Made by a program: the position numbers and the translations under genes. The notes below the pieces were generated by a model. The model was not told the DNA's origin, ran no database searches, and was given only the letters and a program-made list of their open reading frames with translations. From Pseudomonas mediterranea CFBP 5447 (GTDB lineage: Bacteria; Pseudomonadota; Gammaproteobacteria; Pseudomonadales; Pseudomonadaceae), in NCBI RefSeq assembly GCF_000774145.1, contig NZ_KN322987.1, positions 250,756-314,755 of the forward strand: a stretch of DNA of 64,000 nt, written 5' to 3'. This document shows positions 17,888 to 26,567 of the stretch, one piece after another. How positions within the stretch are numbered: the stretch's first letter is position 1; each line of letters starts with the position of its first letter.

Positions 17888-18904
17888 ATGGCCGAAAAAG
17901 ACACCATCTCCATCCAGTTGGTGCGTGAGGCGCTGCTGCAAAGCTGCGCCCCAGGCCCTGCCACCGATGAGGTGCTGAGTAAGGTCGGCATTGCTCCAGC
18001 GTGGCTCGACGACCCCCAGGCGCGGGTGCCGGCCGCTGCCTATGCGCGGCTCTGGCGTTTGCTCGCAAGGCGCCTTGACGATGAGTTCTTCGGCATGGAC
18101 CCGCGCAAGCTCAAGTCCGGCAGCCTGGCCTTCCTTTGCCAGTGCGCCATGGCCCAGCCAACCCTGGCGGCCGGCCTGACGGCGGGGCTGGGGTTCCTGT
18201 CGCTGATGCTTGAGCAGTTGCCGGCCCAATGGGTGCGCCAGCAGAGCCTGGCGGAAATCGTCCTGCTGGAAGACGATCAGCAACCACGGCGGGCCTTTAC
18301 CTACTTCACCTACTGGATGATCGTCCATGGCGTGGCCTGCTGGCTGGCAGGACGACGGATCCCCATTCTGTCCGTCGAACTGCGCTGCCCGGCGCCGGAC
18401 TTCTGCGACGACTACCGGGTGATGTTTTCCCAGAACCTGCGCTTCGGCCGCCCCCGGACCCGGATGATCTTCGCCGCCGAATACCTGGACCTGCCCATCC
18501 GTCGCAGCGCCGAGGAGCTCAAGCGGTTCCTGGCCCGGGCCCCGGCCAACATCCTGGTCAAATACCGTGACCCGCAGAGCCTTGCCAGCCGGATCCGCCA
18601 CGACCTGCGCCAGCTGCCGGCCGAACAATGGCCGGAAACCGAAGCCCTGGCCCAACAGCTGTGTGTGTCGGCGTCGACCCTGCGCCGGCGCTTGGCAGAT
18701 GAAGGGCAGACCTATCAGGGACTCAAGGACAGCGTGCGCAAGGAGCTGGCGATCACCTGGCTCGCCGAACCTTCCATCAGTTTCGTCGAGATTGCCTCAC
18801 GCCTGGGATTTGCCGATGCCAGCTCGTTCTACAAGGCGTTCCGCAAGTGGTCCGGGTCTAATCCGGGACATTATCGCAGCCTGATTCTCAACGACCCCCA
18901 CTGA
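17888..18904 (+). CDS. AraC family regulator with Arabinose_bd-type N-terminus
   Basis: 338-residue regulator of the OruR/ArgR-like AraC group. The N-terminal 200 residues correspond to the Arabinose_bd (PF12625) domain (ARLWRLLARRLDDEFFGMDPR, GSLAFLCQCAMAQPTLAAGL). The C-terminal HTH_18 domain (about 230-335) includes EALAQQLCVSASTLRRRLADEG and IASRLGFADASSFYKAFRKWSGSNPGHYR. It starts 11 bp after pssA. Its targets and effector are unknown; regulation of the flanking genes is possible but not shown. The 208 bp that follow hold no gene. Confidence 0.87.
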   Translation: MAEKDTISIQLVREALLQSCAPGPATDEVLSKVGIAPAWLDDPQARVPAAAYARLWRLLARRLDDEFFGMDPRKLKSGSLAFLCQCAMAQPTLAAGLTAGLGFLSLMLEQLPAQWVRQQSLAEIVLLEDDQQPRRAFTYFTYWMIVHGVACWLAGRRIPILSVELRCPAPDFCDDYRVMFSQNLRFGRPRTRMIFAAEYLDLPIRRSAEELKRFLARAPANILVKYRDPQSLASRIRHDLRQLPAEQWPETEALAQQLCVSASTLRRRLADEGQTYQGLKDSVRKELAITWLAEPSISFVEIASRLGFADASSFYKAFRKWSGSNPGHYRSLILNDPH

Positions 18905-19112
18905 GCACGGCCCATCACGGGGCTTCGTCCGATAACCGAGACTATCTGCACTCACAAATCTGTCATTTCTCTTTGATATAAGCCTTCAGGTACAGAAAAA
19001 CAGGCCATCAGACAGAGTAATGTATGGAAGTGACCGTTGTGGGTAGCGATTGTGTCAGTTTGCCGGTGGGACCCTGTGGCGTGTCGGCAACCATCGCGCA
19101 AGGGCGAGCGCG

Positions 19113-20084
19113 ATGAGGATACTGGTCACCGGAGCCGCCGGCTTCATCGGCTTCCATACCGTCAAGCGTTTATGCGCCGATGGTCATCAGGTCATCGGCA
19201 TCGACAACCTCAATAGCTACTACAGCGTCGAGTTGAAACGGGCCCGGCTCGCACAGCTGGATGCCTGCTCCAACTTTCAATTCCACCTGCTCGATGTCGC
19301 CGACAAGCAGGCGTTGCCGGATCTGTTTGCCAGGCAGCCTTTCGACCAAGTGATCCACCTGGCCGCCCAGGCCGGCGTGCGTTACTCCATCGACAATCCG
19401 GATACCTATGCCCAAAGCAACCTGGTGGGCTTTCTCAACATCCTCGAAGCCTGCCGTGCCCATGTACCGGCGCATCTGGTCTACGCTTCGAGCAGCTCGG
19501 TATATGGGTTGAACGAGCAACTGCCGTATGCCACGACCGACCCGGCCGACCGGCCGATGTCGTTCTACGCCGCGACCAAGCGGGCCAACGAGCTGATGGC
19601 GCATTCCTATTCCCATCTCTACGGCATCCCCACGACCGGCCTGCGCTTTTTTACCGTGTATGGGCCTTGGGGGCGACCCGACATGGCGTTGTTCAAGTTC
19701 ACTGACGCCATCCTCAACGGCCGCGCCATCGATGTGTACAACGACGGCGCGATGTCCCGGGATTTCACCTACATCGACGACATCGTCGAAGGCCTCGTGC
19801 GATTACTGCCGCGGCCGCCTACCGACGAAAGCGGCGCGCCGAACAAGGTCTACAACATCGGACGCGGTTCGCCGGTGAAGCTCCTGCATTTTGTCGAGTG
19901 CATCGAGGAGGCGACGGGCATCCGCGCCATCAAGAATTTCTTGCCGTTGCAATCAGGCGACGTGGTCGACACCTGGGCGGACACCCGTGACCTGGAAGAG
20001 CGGGTGGATTTTCGTCCGCAGGTTCCGGTGTCCAGCGGCGTGCGGTCGTTTGTCGATTGGTACCGCGATTATTACCGCGTTTAA
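19113..20084 (+). CDS. NAD-dependent epimerase, UDP-glucuronate 4-epimerase-like
   Basis: 323-residue extended SDR enzyme. The NAD-binding GAAGFIGFHTVKRL motif is at residues 7-20, DNLNSYY near residue 36, the catalytic region SSSSVYG near residue 128 and YxxxK as YAATKRANELM near residue 153, with RFFTVYGPWGRPDMALFKF near residue 185. That last segment is characteristic of UDP-glucuronate 4-epimerases such as Rhizobium LpsL, which give UDP-galacturonate. I chose ATG 19113. The following three genes are a polyprenyl-phosphate transfer set, so the sugar is probably destined for an envelope glycan or lipid A. UDP-glucose 4-epimerase or a dehydratase are less likely alternatives. Confidence 0.85.
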   Translation: MRILVTGAAGFIGFHTVKRLCADGHQVIGIDNLNSYYSVELKRARLAQLDACSNFQFHLLDVADKQALPDLFARQPFDQVIHLAAQAGVRYSIDNPDTYAQSNLVGFLNILEACRAHVPAHLVYASSSSVYGLNEQLPYATTDPADRPMSFYAATKRANELMAHSYSHLYGIPTTGLRFFTVYGPWGRPDMALFKFTDAILNGRAIDVYNDGAMSRDFTYIDDIVEGLVRLLPRPPTDESGAPNKVYNIGRGSPVKLLHFVECIEEATGIRAIKNFLPLQSGDVVDTWADTRDLEERVDFRPQVPVSSGVRSFVDWYRDYYRV

Positions 20085-20108
20085 CCGCGCATTTCGAATA
20101 GGTAAGTC

Positions 20109-20852
20109 ATGCACGAAACCCCTTATGTATCTGTCTTGATCCCGGCGAAGAACGAAGCAGGCAATCTCATTCCGTTGTTGGCGGAGGTGCGTGCGGCGCT
20201 GGTCAACGAGGCCTTCGAAGTCATCGTGGTGGACGATGGCAGCACCGATGCCACCGCAGCCGAACTGCGTACGCTGCAAGGTCAGGGCTACCCCCAGTTG
20301 CGGGTGCTCAGCCACGCCCGTTCCCTGGGGCAGAGCACCTCTATCCACCACGCCGCCGTGGTGGCTCGCGGGCACTGGTTGGCGACGCTGGATGGCGATG
20401 GCCAGAACGATCCGGCCGATTTGCCGAAGATGCTCGACCTGGTGCGCGGTTCGGAGGGCAAGCCCGCAGGCGTCAAGCTGGTGGCGGGGCATCGGGTGAA
20501 CCGTCGCGACACGGCGAGCAAGCGCTGGGCCTCGCGATTCGCCAACAAGCTGCGCGCCAGCCTGCTGAAAGACCAGACCCCGGATACCGGCTGCGGCATC
20601 AAATTGATCGAGCGCGAGGCCTTTCTGCGCCTGCCGTACTTCGATCACATGCACCGGTTCATTCCGGCTCTGATCCGTCGTCATAACGGCCGGATGCTGG
20701 TCCAGCCGGTCAACCACCGTGAACGCGGGGCCGGGGTGTCCAACTACGGAAACCTGGACCGGGCCCTGGTGGGCATCGTCGATCTGTTGGGGGTGTGGTG
20801 GTTGATCAAACGCACGCGCCTGGACGTCAACGCACAAGAAAGCGAGGCCTGA
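20109..20852 (+). CDS. Glycosyltransferase family 2, polyprenyl-phosphate sugar transferase-like
   Basis: 247-residue GT2 enzyme resembling dolichyl-phosphate mannose synthase and RgtE. VLIPAKNEAGNLIPLL (residues 8-23) is the nucleotide-sugar site; VVDDGSTDAT near residue 40 and DGDGQNDPADLPKML near residue 97 hold the metal-binding acids. Unlike ArnC it has no C-terminal pair of transmembrane helices. It would load a uronic or other sugar onto undecaprenyl phosphate at the cytosolic face. It lies 24 bp after the epimerase and 1 bp before the small membrane protein. Confidence 0.86.
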   Translation: MHETPYVSVLIPAKNEAGNLIPLLAEVRAALVNEAFEVIVVDDGSTDATAAELRTLQGQGYPQLRVLSHARSLGQSTSIHHAAVVARGHWLATLDGDGQNDPADLPKMLDLVRGSEGKPAGVKLVAGHRVNRRDTASKRWASRFANKLRASLLKDQTPDTGCGIKLIEREAFLRLPYFDHMHRFIPALIRRHNGRMLVQPVNHRERGAGVSNYGNLDRALVGIVDLLGVWWLIKRTRLDVNAQESEA

Positions 20853-20853
20853 C

Positions 20854-21147
20854 ATGGGCAGGGAATCGATGTGGCTGGCCGTGGGGTTCATGGGCCAGTT
20901 GGTCTTTACCGGACGCTTTGCCTTGCAGTGGCTCTACAGCGAGTACAAGAAGCGCAGCGTGATTCCGGTCGGATTCTGGTACCTGAGCATCGCCGGCAGT
21001 GCCTTGCTGCTGGCATACGCGATTTATCGCCAAGACCCGGTGTTCATTCTCGGCCAGTCCTTCGGCTTCATCGTGTACCTGCGCAATCTGCAATTGATCG
21101 CCAGGCAGCATGAACACAAAGGCCTCGAGCTGGACAAAAGGGGCTGA
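20854..21147 (+). CDS. Small membrane protein with lipid-A-disaccharide synthase N-terminal (LAB_N) domain
   Basis: 97-residue protein with about three hydrophobic segments (WLAVGFMGQLVFTGRFALQW; GFWYLSIAGSALLLAYAIY; FILGQSFGFIVYLRNLQLI). The pattern FTGRFALQWLYSEYKKRSVIPVGFWYLS is the LAB_N domain (PF07578), found at the N-terminus of some LpxB proteins and as stand-alone proteins next to polyprenyl glycosyltransferases. It probably anchors or assists the GT2 enzyme, which lacks membrane helices, or helps flip the lipid-linked sugar; this is inference. The downstream gene starts very close to or overlapping its stop. Confidence 0.85.
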   Translation: MGRESMWLAVGFMGQLVFTGRFALQWLYSEYKKRSVIPVGFWYLSIAGSALLLAYAIYRQDPVFILGQSFGFIVYLRNLQLIARQHEHKGLELDKRG

Positions 21148-21151
21148 GCCG

Positions 21152-22672
21152 GTGCGGATACGATTATCGTCCCCACGCCTGGAATGCCTGGCGCTCGCGC
21201 TATTGGCGCTGGTCATGGTGGGGGCCGGGCTCGGCTGGCGGCAACCGCTGAATGTCGATGAGGAGCGTTTCCTCGGGGTAGCCCTGGAAATGCTGCAGAA
21301 CGGCTCATGGTTCATTCCCCATCGGGCCGGGGAAATCTATGCGGACAAGCCGCCCTTGTTCATGTGGGCCGTGGCGCTGTTCGTGCAACTGACCCACCTG
21401 CCCAAGCTTGCCCTGTACTTGCCCGCGCTGCTGGCCGGCAGCGTGACCACGGCCTGCCTGTATGACCTGGGCCGACGCCTGTGGGGACGGCGCATCGGCG
21501 TGATCGCCGCGCTGCTGTTTCTGGCGACCTACCAGACCTACAGCATCCTGCGTACCGGACAGATCGATGGCTTTCTCGCGCTCTGGACCATCCTGGGCGT
21601 TTATGGTTTGTGCCGGCACCTGCTGCTCGGTCCGGCCTGGCGCTGGTACTACATGGCCTGCGCGGCGATGGGGTTGGGCATCATCAGCAAAGGGGTTGGC
21701 TTTCTGCCGGTGTTGATGCTGATTCCCTACGCCTATGCGGTGCGCAAAGGTTGGAAGGGCGTGGCGCCGATGCCCGGGAAAATCACTCACTGGTGGCTGG
21801 GGCTGCCGGTGGCGCTGGCTGCCATTGCGGTGTGGCTGGGCCCGTTGTTGCTGATCGTGGCGCAGGGCAGTGCCGACAGCGTGGCCTATGCCCAGGAAAT
21901 CCTGTTCAAGCAAACGGCGGGTCGCTATGCCAACGCGTGGGAGCATCGCGAACCCTTCTGGTACTTCTTCGTCGAGGTGATCCCGAAGTACTGGTTGCCG
22001 ATGTTCTTCATGCTGCCCTGGCTGGTGCCGGCCTGGCGCCGGCAATTGCTCAAGCACGATGGGCGGGTGCTGGTATTGCTCGGCTGGGTGGTGCTAGTGC
22101 TGCTGTTCTTCAGCCTGAGCAGCGGCAAGCGCAAGCTGTATATTTTCCCGGCCTTGCCTGGGTTGATTCTGCTGGTGGCACCGTTGCTTCCGTGGATGTT
22201 GCGCCGCTGGTTCAGCCGGCGCCCGCGAGGCAGGACGGTGTTCGTCGGGTTGACCATGGTATGGCTGTGCGCCTGGTTCGTGCGGGGCTTCGTCGAACCG
22301 CACAAGGAGGGCGTCAATCCTCACGAAACCCTCATGGCTGACGTCGCGCGACTGAGCAACAACGCCGAGCTGGTGCTGGTGGGGTGGCGTGAAGGGCACT
22401 GGTTGTTCGCCCGACAACCCATCGTGCATTTTGGCTTCTATAGCCATCAGTCCCTGGAACAGTCCGCGTTGTGGCTGCGCAGCCACCCGCAGGCCTATGC
22501 GTTGGTGCCGGCGCGGGAGCTGGCGCGCTGCTACGACCCGCAAAAGGCCCGCAGCGTCGGCGAAACCTCCAGGGCCGAGTGGTTCCTGGTGGGGAGCGAT
22601 GCGGATAACCAGCAGTGTCAGCCTTCGGCGCCGGGGAAGGTGTATTCGTTTGCTTGGAAACAGCCTTTGTAG
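21152..22672 (+). CDS. ArnT-like glycosyltransferase family 39 membrane protein
   Basis: About 506 residues, a polytopic GT-C enzyme that transfers a sugar from polyprenyl phosphate to a periplasmic acceptor such as lipid A. The first periplasmic loop has the conserved acidic motif NVDEERFLGVALEML and the GEIYADKPPLFMW segment shared with ArnT (KPPLxYW). About eleven hydrophobic helices follow; the C-terminal soluble part has WFLVGSDADNQQC. GTG 21152 follows AAAAGGGG at good spacing; ATG 21110 is an alternative that would overlap the previous gene by 38 bp. It is the last gene of the epimerase-GT2-LAB_N set. Confidence 0.85.
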   Translation: MRIRLSSPRLECLALALLALVMVGAGLGWRQPLNVDEERFLGVALEMLQNGSWFIPHRAGEIYADKPPLFMWAVALFVQLTHLPKLALYLPALLAGSVTTACLYDLGRRLWGRRIGVIAALLFLATYQTYSILRTGQIDGFLALWTILGVYGLCRHLLLGPAWRWYYMACAAMGLGIISKGVGFLPVLMLIPYAYAVRKGWKGVAPMPGKITHWWLGLPVALAAIAVWLGPLLLIVAQGSADSVAYAQEILFKQTAGRYANAWEHREPFWYFFVEVIPKYWLPMFFMLPWLVPAWRRQLLKHDGRVLVLLGWVVLVLLFFSLSSGKRKLYIFPALPGLILLVAPLLPWMLRRWFSRRPRGRTVFVGLTMVWLCAWFVRGFVEPHKEGVNPHETLMADVARLSNNAELVLVGWREGHWLFARQPIVHFGFYSHQSLEQSALWLRSHPQAYALVPARELARCYDPQKARSVGETSRAEWFLVGSDADNQQCQPSAPGKVYSFAWKQPL

Positions 22673-22686
22673 CGACTGGGAGATTG

Positions 22687-22766
22687 CTATCGCGAGCAGG
22701 CTCGCTCCCACAAGGGAGTTGTATTCACCGCGAAACCCTGTGGGAGCGAGCCTGCTCGCGATAGGG
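22687..22766. repeat. REPIN (inverted pair of REP palindromes)
   Basis: A minus REP (GCTATCGCGAGCAGGCTCGCTCCCAC, 22687-22712) and a plus REP (GTGGGAGCGAGCCTGCTCGCGATAGGGC, about 22740-22766) face each other 15 bp downstream of the ArnT-like stop, where they may act as a transcript end or stabiliser. Confidence 0.88.
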
Positions 22767-22913
22767 CCATAGCTGGCAATCTATCCTTCGAACCATGGCC
22801 AAACCAGTCAGCCAACTTGATAGCTTTGACCATTGTCGCCCAAGCCCTTCGGCGCGAGTATTCCCCTGTTCACGGTTCCCCCAACCAATAAAAAGTACAG
22901 AGGGATTCTAGTC

Positions 22914-24578
22914 ATGCGCGATTATTCGTCCGCCACGTCGCAGTTCGATTACCTGCACACCGTCAACGCCGCGCTGCACGGTTCGCTCGAGGCGCTGAAC
23001 GCCTGTGTCGAATGTTGCGACCGGCATGCGTTGCCGGGGCGTATCGCCTTGTTCTGGGAGGGCCGTGACGGCAGCGAGGCGACCTGGACCTACCGTGACC
23101 TGCAGGATAACGCCGCACGCTTCGCCAATTTCCTGCTGGCCCAGGGCGTGACCAAGGGCGACAAGGTCGCCGGCCTGTTGCCTCGCACCGCGGAGTTGCT
23201 GATCGTGGTGCTTGCCACCTGGCGCATCGGCGCCGTGTATCAGCCATTGTTCACCGCGTTCGGACCCAAGGCCATCGAGCACCGCCTCGGCAGCTCCGGC
23301 GCGCGCATTGTCGTCACCGACAGCGTCAACCGGGCCAAGCTCAACGAAGTGAGCGGCTGCCCCACCGTGGTCACCGTCGGCGGCGAACAAGGTCGGGGAA
23401 TCGTGCGGGGCGACTTCAGTTTCTGGGCTGAAGTGGCAAACCACTCCAATCAATGCGAACCGGTCATGCTCACCGGTGAAGACCCGTTCCTGCTGATGTT
23501 CACCTCCGGCACCACCGGGCCGGCCAAGGCGCTGGCCGTACCGCTCAAAGCTATCGTCGCCTTCCAGAGCTACACCCGTGACGCGGTGGATTTGCGTCCC
23601 GAAGATGCCTTCTGGAACCTCGCCGACCCAGGCTGGGCCTATGGCATCTACTTCGGCGTGACCGGACCCTTGGCGATGGGCCATCCGATCACCTTCTACG
23701 ATGGTCCCTTCACCCTGGAAAGCACCTGCCGGGTCATCAACAAATACGGCATCACCAACCTCACGGGCTCGCCCACCGCCTATCGCCTGCTGATTGCCGG
23801 AGGCGAGCAGTTCGCCCGATCGGTCAAGGGCCGGCTGCGTATCGTCAGCAGTGCCGGCGAGCCGCTGAACCCGGAAGTGATCCGCTGGTTCGCCGATCAC
23901 CTGGACGTGGTGATCCACGATCATTACGGCCAGACCGAACTGGGCATGGTGCTGTGCAACCACCACGGGCTTGAGCATCCGGTGCACCTCGGGGCGGCCG
24001 GCTTTGCCTCGCCGGGCCATCGGATCGTGGTGCTGGATGAGAACCACCAGGAACTGGGTGTCGGCCAGCCGGGCATTCTCGCCGTCGACCGCAGCCAGTC
24101 GCCGATGTGCTGGTTCGCCGGTTACGCAGGTGGGCCGACCAAGGCGTTCGTTGGCAATTATTACCTGAGCGGTGACACCGTCGAACTGAACCCGGACGGC
24201 AGCATCAGCTTCGTTGGTCGCAGTGATGACGTGATCACCACGTCGGGCTATCGCGTCGGTCCCTTCGACGTGGAAAGCGCCTTGATCGAACACCCGGCCG
24301 TGGTCGAAGCCGCCGTGGTCGGCAAACCCGACCCGGAGCGTACCGAGTTGGTGAAGGCTTTCGTCGTGCTCAGTGCCCAGTACCGTGCCGCGCCGGAGCT
24401 GGCCGAAGAACTGCGCCAACACGTACGCAAGCGCCTGGCCGCCCATGCATATCCCCGTGAAATCGAATTTGTCAGCGACTTGCCGAAAACCCCGAGCGGC
24501 AAGTTGCAGCGCTTTATCTTGCGCAACCAGGAAATCGCCAAAGCCCAAGAAGCGGCGGCGCAGAACGTTTCAGCTTGA
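22914..24578 (+). CDS. AMP-dependent acyl-CoA synthetase (FadDx-like)
   Basis: 554-residue ANL-superfamily ligase that activates a short or branched-chain fatty acid as its CoA thioester through an acyl-adenylate. The P-loop-like LLMFTSGTTGPAKALAVP lies near residue 200, YGQTELGM near residue 340, SGDTVELNPDGSISFVGRSDDVITTSGYRVGP near residue 420 and the C-terminal catalytic lysine in PKTPSGKLQRF near residue 530. ATG 22914 starts the co-linear set ligase-SDR-thiolase-acyl-CoA dehydrogenase-enoyl hydratase, the same content and order as P. putida PP_2213-2217 as I recall. Acetyl-CoA synthetase is an alternative subfamily. Confidence 0.88.
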   Translation: MRDYSSATSQFDYLHTVNAALHGSLEALNACVECCDRHALPGRIALFWEGRDGSEATWTYRDLQDNAARFANFLLAQGVTKGDKVAGLLPRTAELLIVVLATWRIGAVYQPLFTAFGPKAIEHRLGSSGARIVVTDSVNRAKLNEVSGCPTVVTVGGEQGRGIVRGDFSFWAEVANHSNQCEPVMLTGEDPFLLMFTSGTTGPAKALAVPLKAIVAFQSYTRDAVDLRPEDAFWNLADPGWAYGIYFGVTGPLAMGHPITFYDGPFTLESTCRVINKYGITNLTGSPTAYRLLIAGGEQFARSVKGRLRIVSSAGEPLNPEVIRWFADHLDVVIHDHYGQTELGMVLCNHHGLEHPVHLGAAGFASPGHRIVVLDENHQELGVGQPGILAVDRSQSPMCWFAGYAGGPTKAFVGNYYLSGDTVELNPDGSISFVGRSDDVITTSGYRVGPFDVESALIEHPAVVEAAVVGKPDPERTELVKAFVVLSAQYRAAPELAEELRQHVRKRLAAHAYPREIEFVSDLPKTPSGKLQRFILRNQEIAKAQEAAAQNVSA

Positions 24579-24594
24579 ATCCAAGGAAACCATG

Positions 24595-25356
24595 ATGCAG
24601 ATCGACAACAAGATATTCCTCGTCAGCGGCGGTGCGTCCGGCCTCGGTGCGGCGACCGGTGAGCTGTTGGTCAAGGCCGGCGCCAAGGTGATGCTGGTGG
24701 ACCTCAATGCCGAAGCCGTGGCTGCCCAGGCGCAGAAGCTCGGCTGCCGGAGCGTGGTGGCGGACATCAGCAACGAGGCGGCGGCCGAAGCGGCGGTCAA
24801 GGCCACCGTCGAGGCATTCGGCGGCCTGAATGGCCTGGTGAACTGCGCCGGTATCGTGCGTGGCGAGAAGATCCTCGGCAAGAACGGCCCTCATGCGCTG
24901 GCCAGCTTCAGCCAGGTGATCAACGTCAACCTGATCGGCAGCTTCAACCTGCTGCGCCTGGCCGCTGCGGCCATTGCCGAAACCGAGGCCGATGCCGACG
25001 GCGAACGCGGCGTGATCATCAACACCGCGTCGGTGGCCGCTTTCGACGGCCAGATCGGCCAGGCGGCCTATGCCGCATCCAAGGGCGCCATTGCCAGCCT
25101 GACCTTGCCGGCTGCCCGGGAACTGGCGCGTTTCGGCATCCGCGTGATGACCATCGCGCCCGGTATTTTCGAAACGCCGATGATGGCCGGCATGACCCCG
25201 GAAGTCCGCGATTCCCTGGCTGCCGGCGTGCCGTTCCCGCCGCGCCTGGGCAAACCGGCCGAGTACGCGGCGCTGGTCAGGCATATCATTGAAAACAGCA
25301 TGCTCAACGGCGAGGTGATCCGTCTCGACGGAGCCTTGCGCATGGCTGCGAAGTAA
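24595..25356 (+). CDS. 3-hydroxyacyl-CoA dehydrogenase, SDR type (HSD10-like)
   Basis: 253-residue classical SDR. The NAD site is SGGASGLGAAT near residue 11. DL after the second strand (MLVDLNAEA) favours NAD over NADP. NCAGIV is near residue 84, and the catalytic Ser-Tyr-Lys are in TASVAAFDGQIGQAAYAASKG near residues 143-162. It resembles type II 3-hydroxyacyl-CoA dehydrogenase, which acts on 2-methyl-3-hydroxybutyryl-CoA in isoleucine breakdown and on short straight chains. Two adjacent ATG codons (24592 and 24595) follow AAGGAA; I prefer the second by spacing. Confidence 0.88.
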   Translation: MQIDNKIFLVSGGASGLGAATGELLVKAGAKVMLVDLNAEAVAAQAQKLGCRSVVADISNEAAAEAAVKATVEAFGGLNGLVNCAGIVRGEKILGKNGPHALASFSQVINVNLIGSFNLLRLAAAAIAETEADADGERGVIINTASVAAFDGQIGQAAYAASKGAIASLTLPAARELARFGIRVMTIAPGIFETPMMAGMTPEVRDSLAAGVPFPPRLGKPAEYAALVRHIIENSMLNGEVIRLDGALRMAAK

Positions 25357-25370
25357 GGAGGATTTTTGTC

Positions 25371-26558
25371 ATGACCCACGATCCGATTGTCATCGTCAGT
25401 GCCGTCCGTACCCCCATGGGCGGTTTCCAGGGCGAACTCAAGAGCCTCAGCGCCCCGCAACTGGGTGCGGCCGCCATCAAGGCAGCGGTCGAACGCGCCG
25501 GTATCGCACCGGGTGCGGTGGAGGAAGTGCTGTTCGGTTGCGTGCTCGCCGCCGGCCAGGGCCAGGCCCCGGCGCGGCAGGCGGCGCTGGGTGCCGGGCT
25601 CGACAAGTCGACCCGTTGCACCACCCTGAACAAGATGTGCGGTTCGGGCATGGAGGCGACGATGCTCGCCCATGACATGCTCGTGGCCGGCAGCGCCGAG
25701 GTGGTGGTGGCCGGCGGCATGGAAAGCATGTCCAACGCTCCGTATCTGCTCGATCGCGCCCGCAGCGGCTTGCGCATGGGCCATGGCAAGGTCCTGGACC
25801 ACATGTTCCTCGACGGCCTGGAGGATGCCTACGACAAGGGGCGCCTAATGGGCACCTTCGCCGAGGATTGCGCCGAAGCCAATGGTTTCAGCCGTGAAGC
25901 CCAGGACGCCTTCGCCATCGCGTCCACCACCCGCGCCCAGCAGGCGATCAAGGACGGTAGCTTCGACGCCGAGATCGTGCCGCTGCAGGTCATGGTCGGC
26001 AAGGAACAGGTCACGGTGAGCCACGACGAACAGCCGCCCAAGGCGCGGATCGACAAGATCGCATCCCTCAAGCCGGCATTCCGCGAAGGCGGCACGGTGA
26101 CGGCGGCCAACGCCAGCTCGATCTCCGACGGTGCCGCGGCGCTGGTGCTGATGCGCCAGAGCCAGGCGACACAGCGCGGCCTGAAGCCGCTGGCGGTGAT
26201 TCACGGTCACGCGGCGTTTGCCGACACCCCGAGCCTTTTCCCCACCGCACCGATTGGCGCGGTGAAGAAACTGATGCAAAAGACCGGTTGGTCGCTGGAT
26301 GAAGTGGATCTGTTCGAGGTCAACGAAGCGTTTGCCGTGGTCGGGCTGGTGACCATGGGCAAGTTGGAGATCCCCCACGACAAGGTCAACGTCCACGGCG
26401 GCGCCTGCGCGCTGGGCCACCCGATCGGTGCTTCCGGGGCGCGGATCCTGGTGACGCTGCTCTCGGCCCTGCGCCAGAAAGGCCTCAAGCGCGGCGTCGC
26501 AGCGATTTGCATCGGCGGCGGCGAAGCCACGGCCATGGCCGTCGAATGCCTGTACTAA
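25371..26558 (+). CDS. Acetyl-CoA C-acyltransferase (thiolase, FadAx-like)
   Basis: 395-residue thiolase that cleaves 3-oxoacyl-CoA with CoA to give acetyl-CoA and a shortened acyl-CoA. The nucleophilic Cys is in LNKMCGSGMEA near residue 88. The general-base His is in VNVHGGACALGHPIGASGAR near residues 340-355, and the second Cys is in ICIGGGEATAM near the C-terminus. AAGGAGG precedes ATG 25371. It is the third gene of the beta-oxidation operon; the gap to the SDR is 14 bp. Confidence 0.92.
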   Translation: MTHDPIVIVSAVRTPMGGFQGELKSLSAPQLGAAAIKAAVERAGIAPGAVEEVLFGCVLAAGQGQAPARQAALGAGLDKSTRCTTLNKMCGSGMEATMLAHDMLVAGSAEVVVAGGMESMSNAPYLLDRARSGLRMGHGKVLDHMFLDGLEDAYDKGRLMGTFAEDCAEANGFSREAQDAFAIASTTRAQQAIKDGSFDAEIVPLQVMVGKEQVTVSHDEQPPKARIDKIASLKPAFREGGTVTAANASSISDGAAALVLMRQSQATQRGLKPLAVIHGHAAFADTPSLFPTAPIGAVKKLMQKTGWSLDEVDLFEVNEAFAVVGLVTMGKLEIPHDKVNVHGGACALGHPIGASGARILVTLLSALRQKGLKRGVAAICIGGGEATAMAVECLY

Positions 26559-26567
26559 GGAATCATC

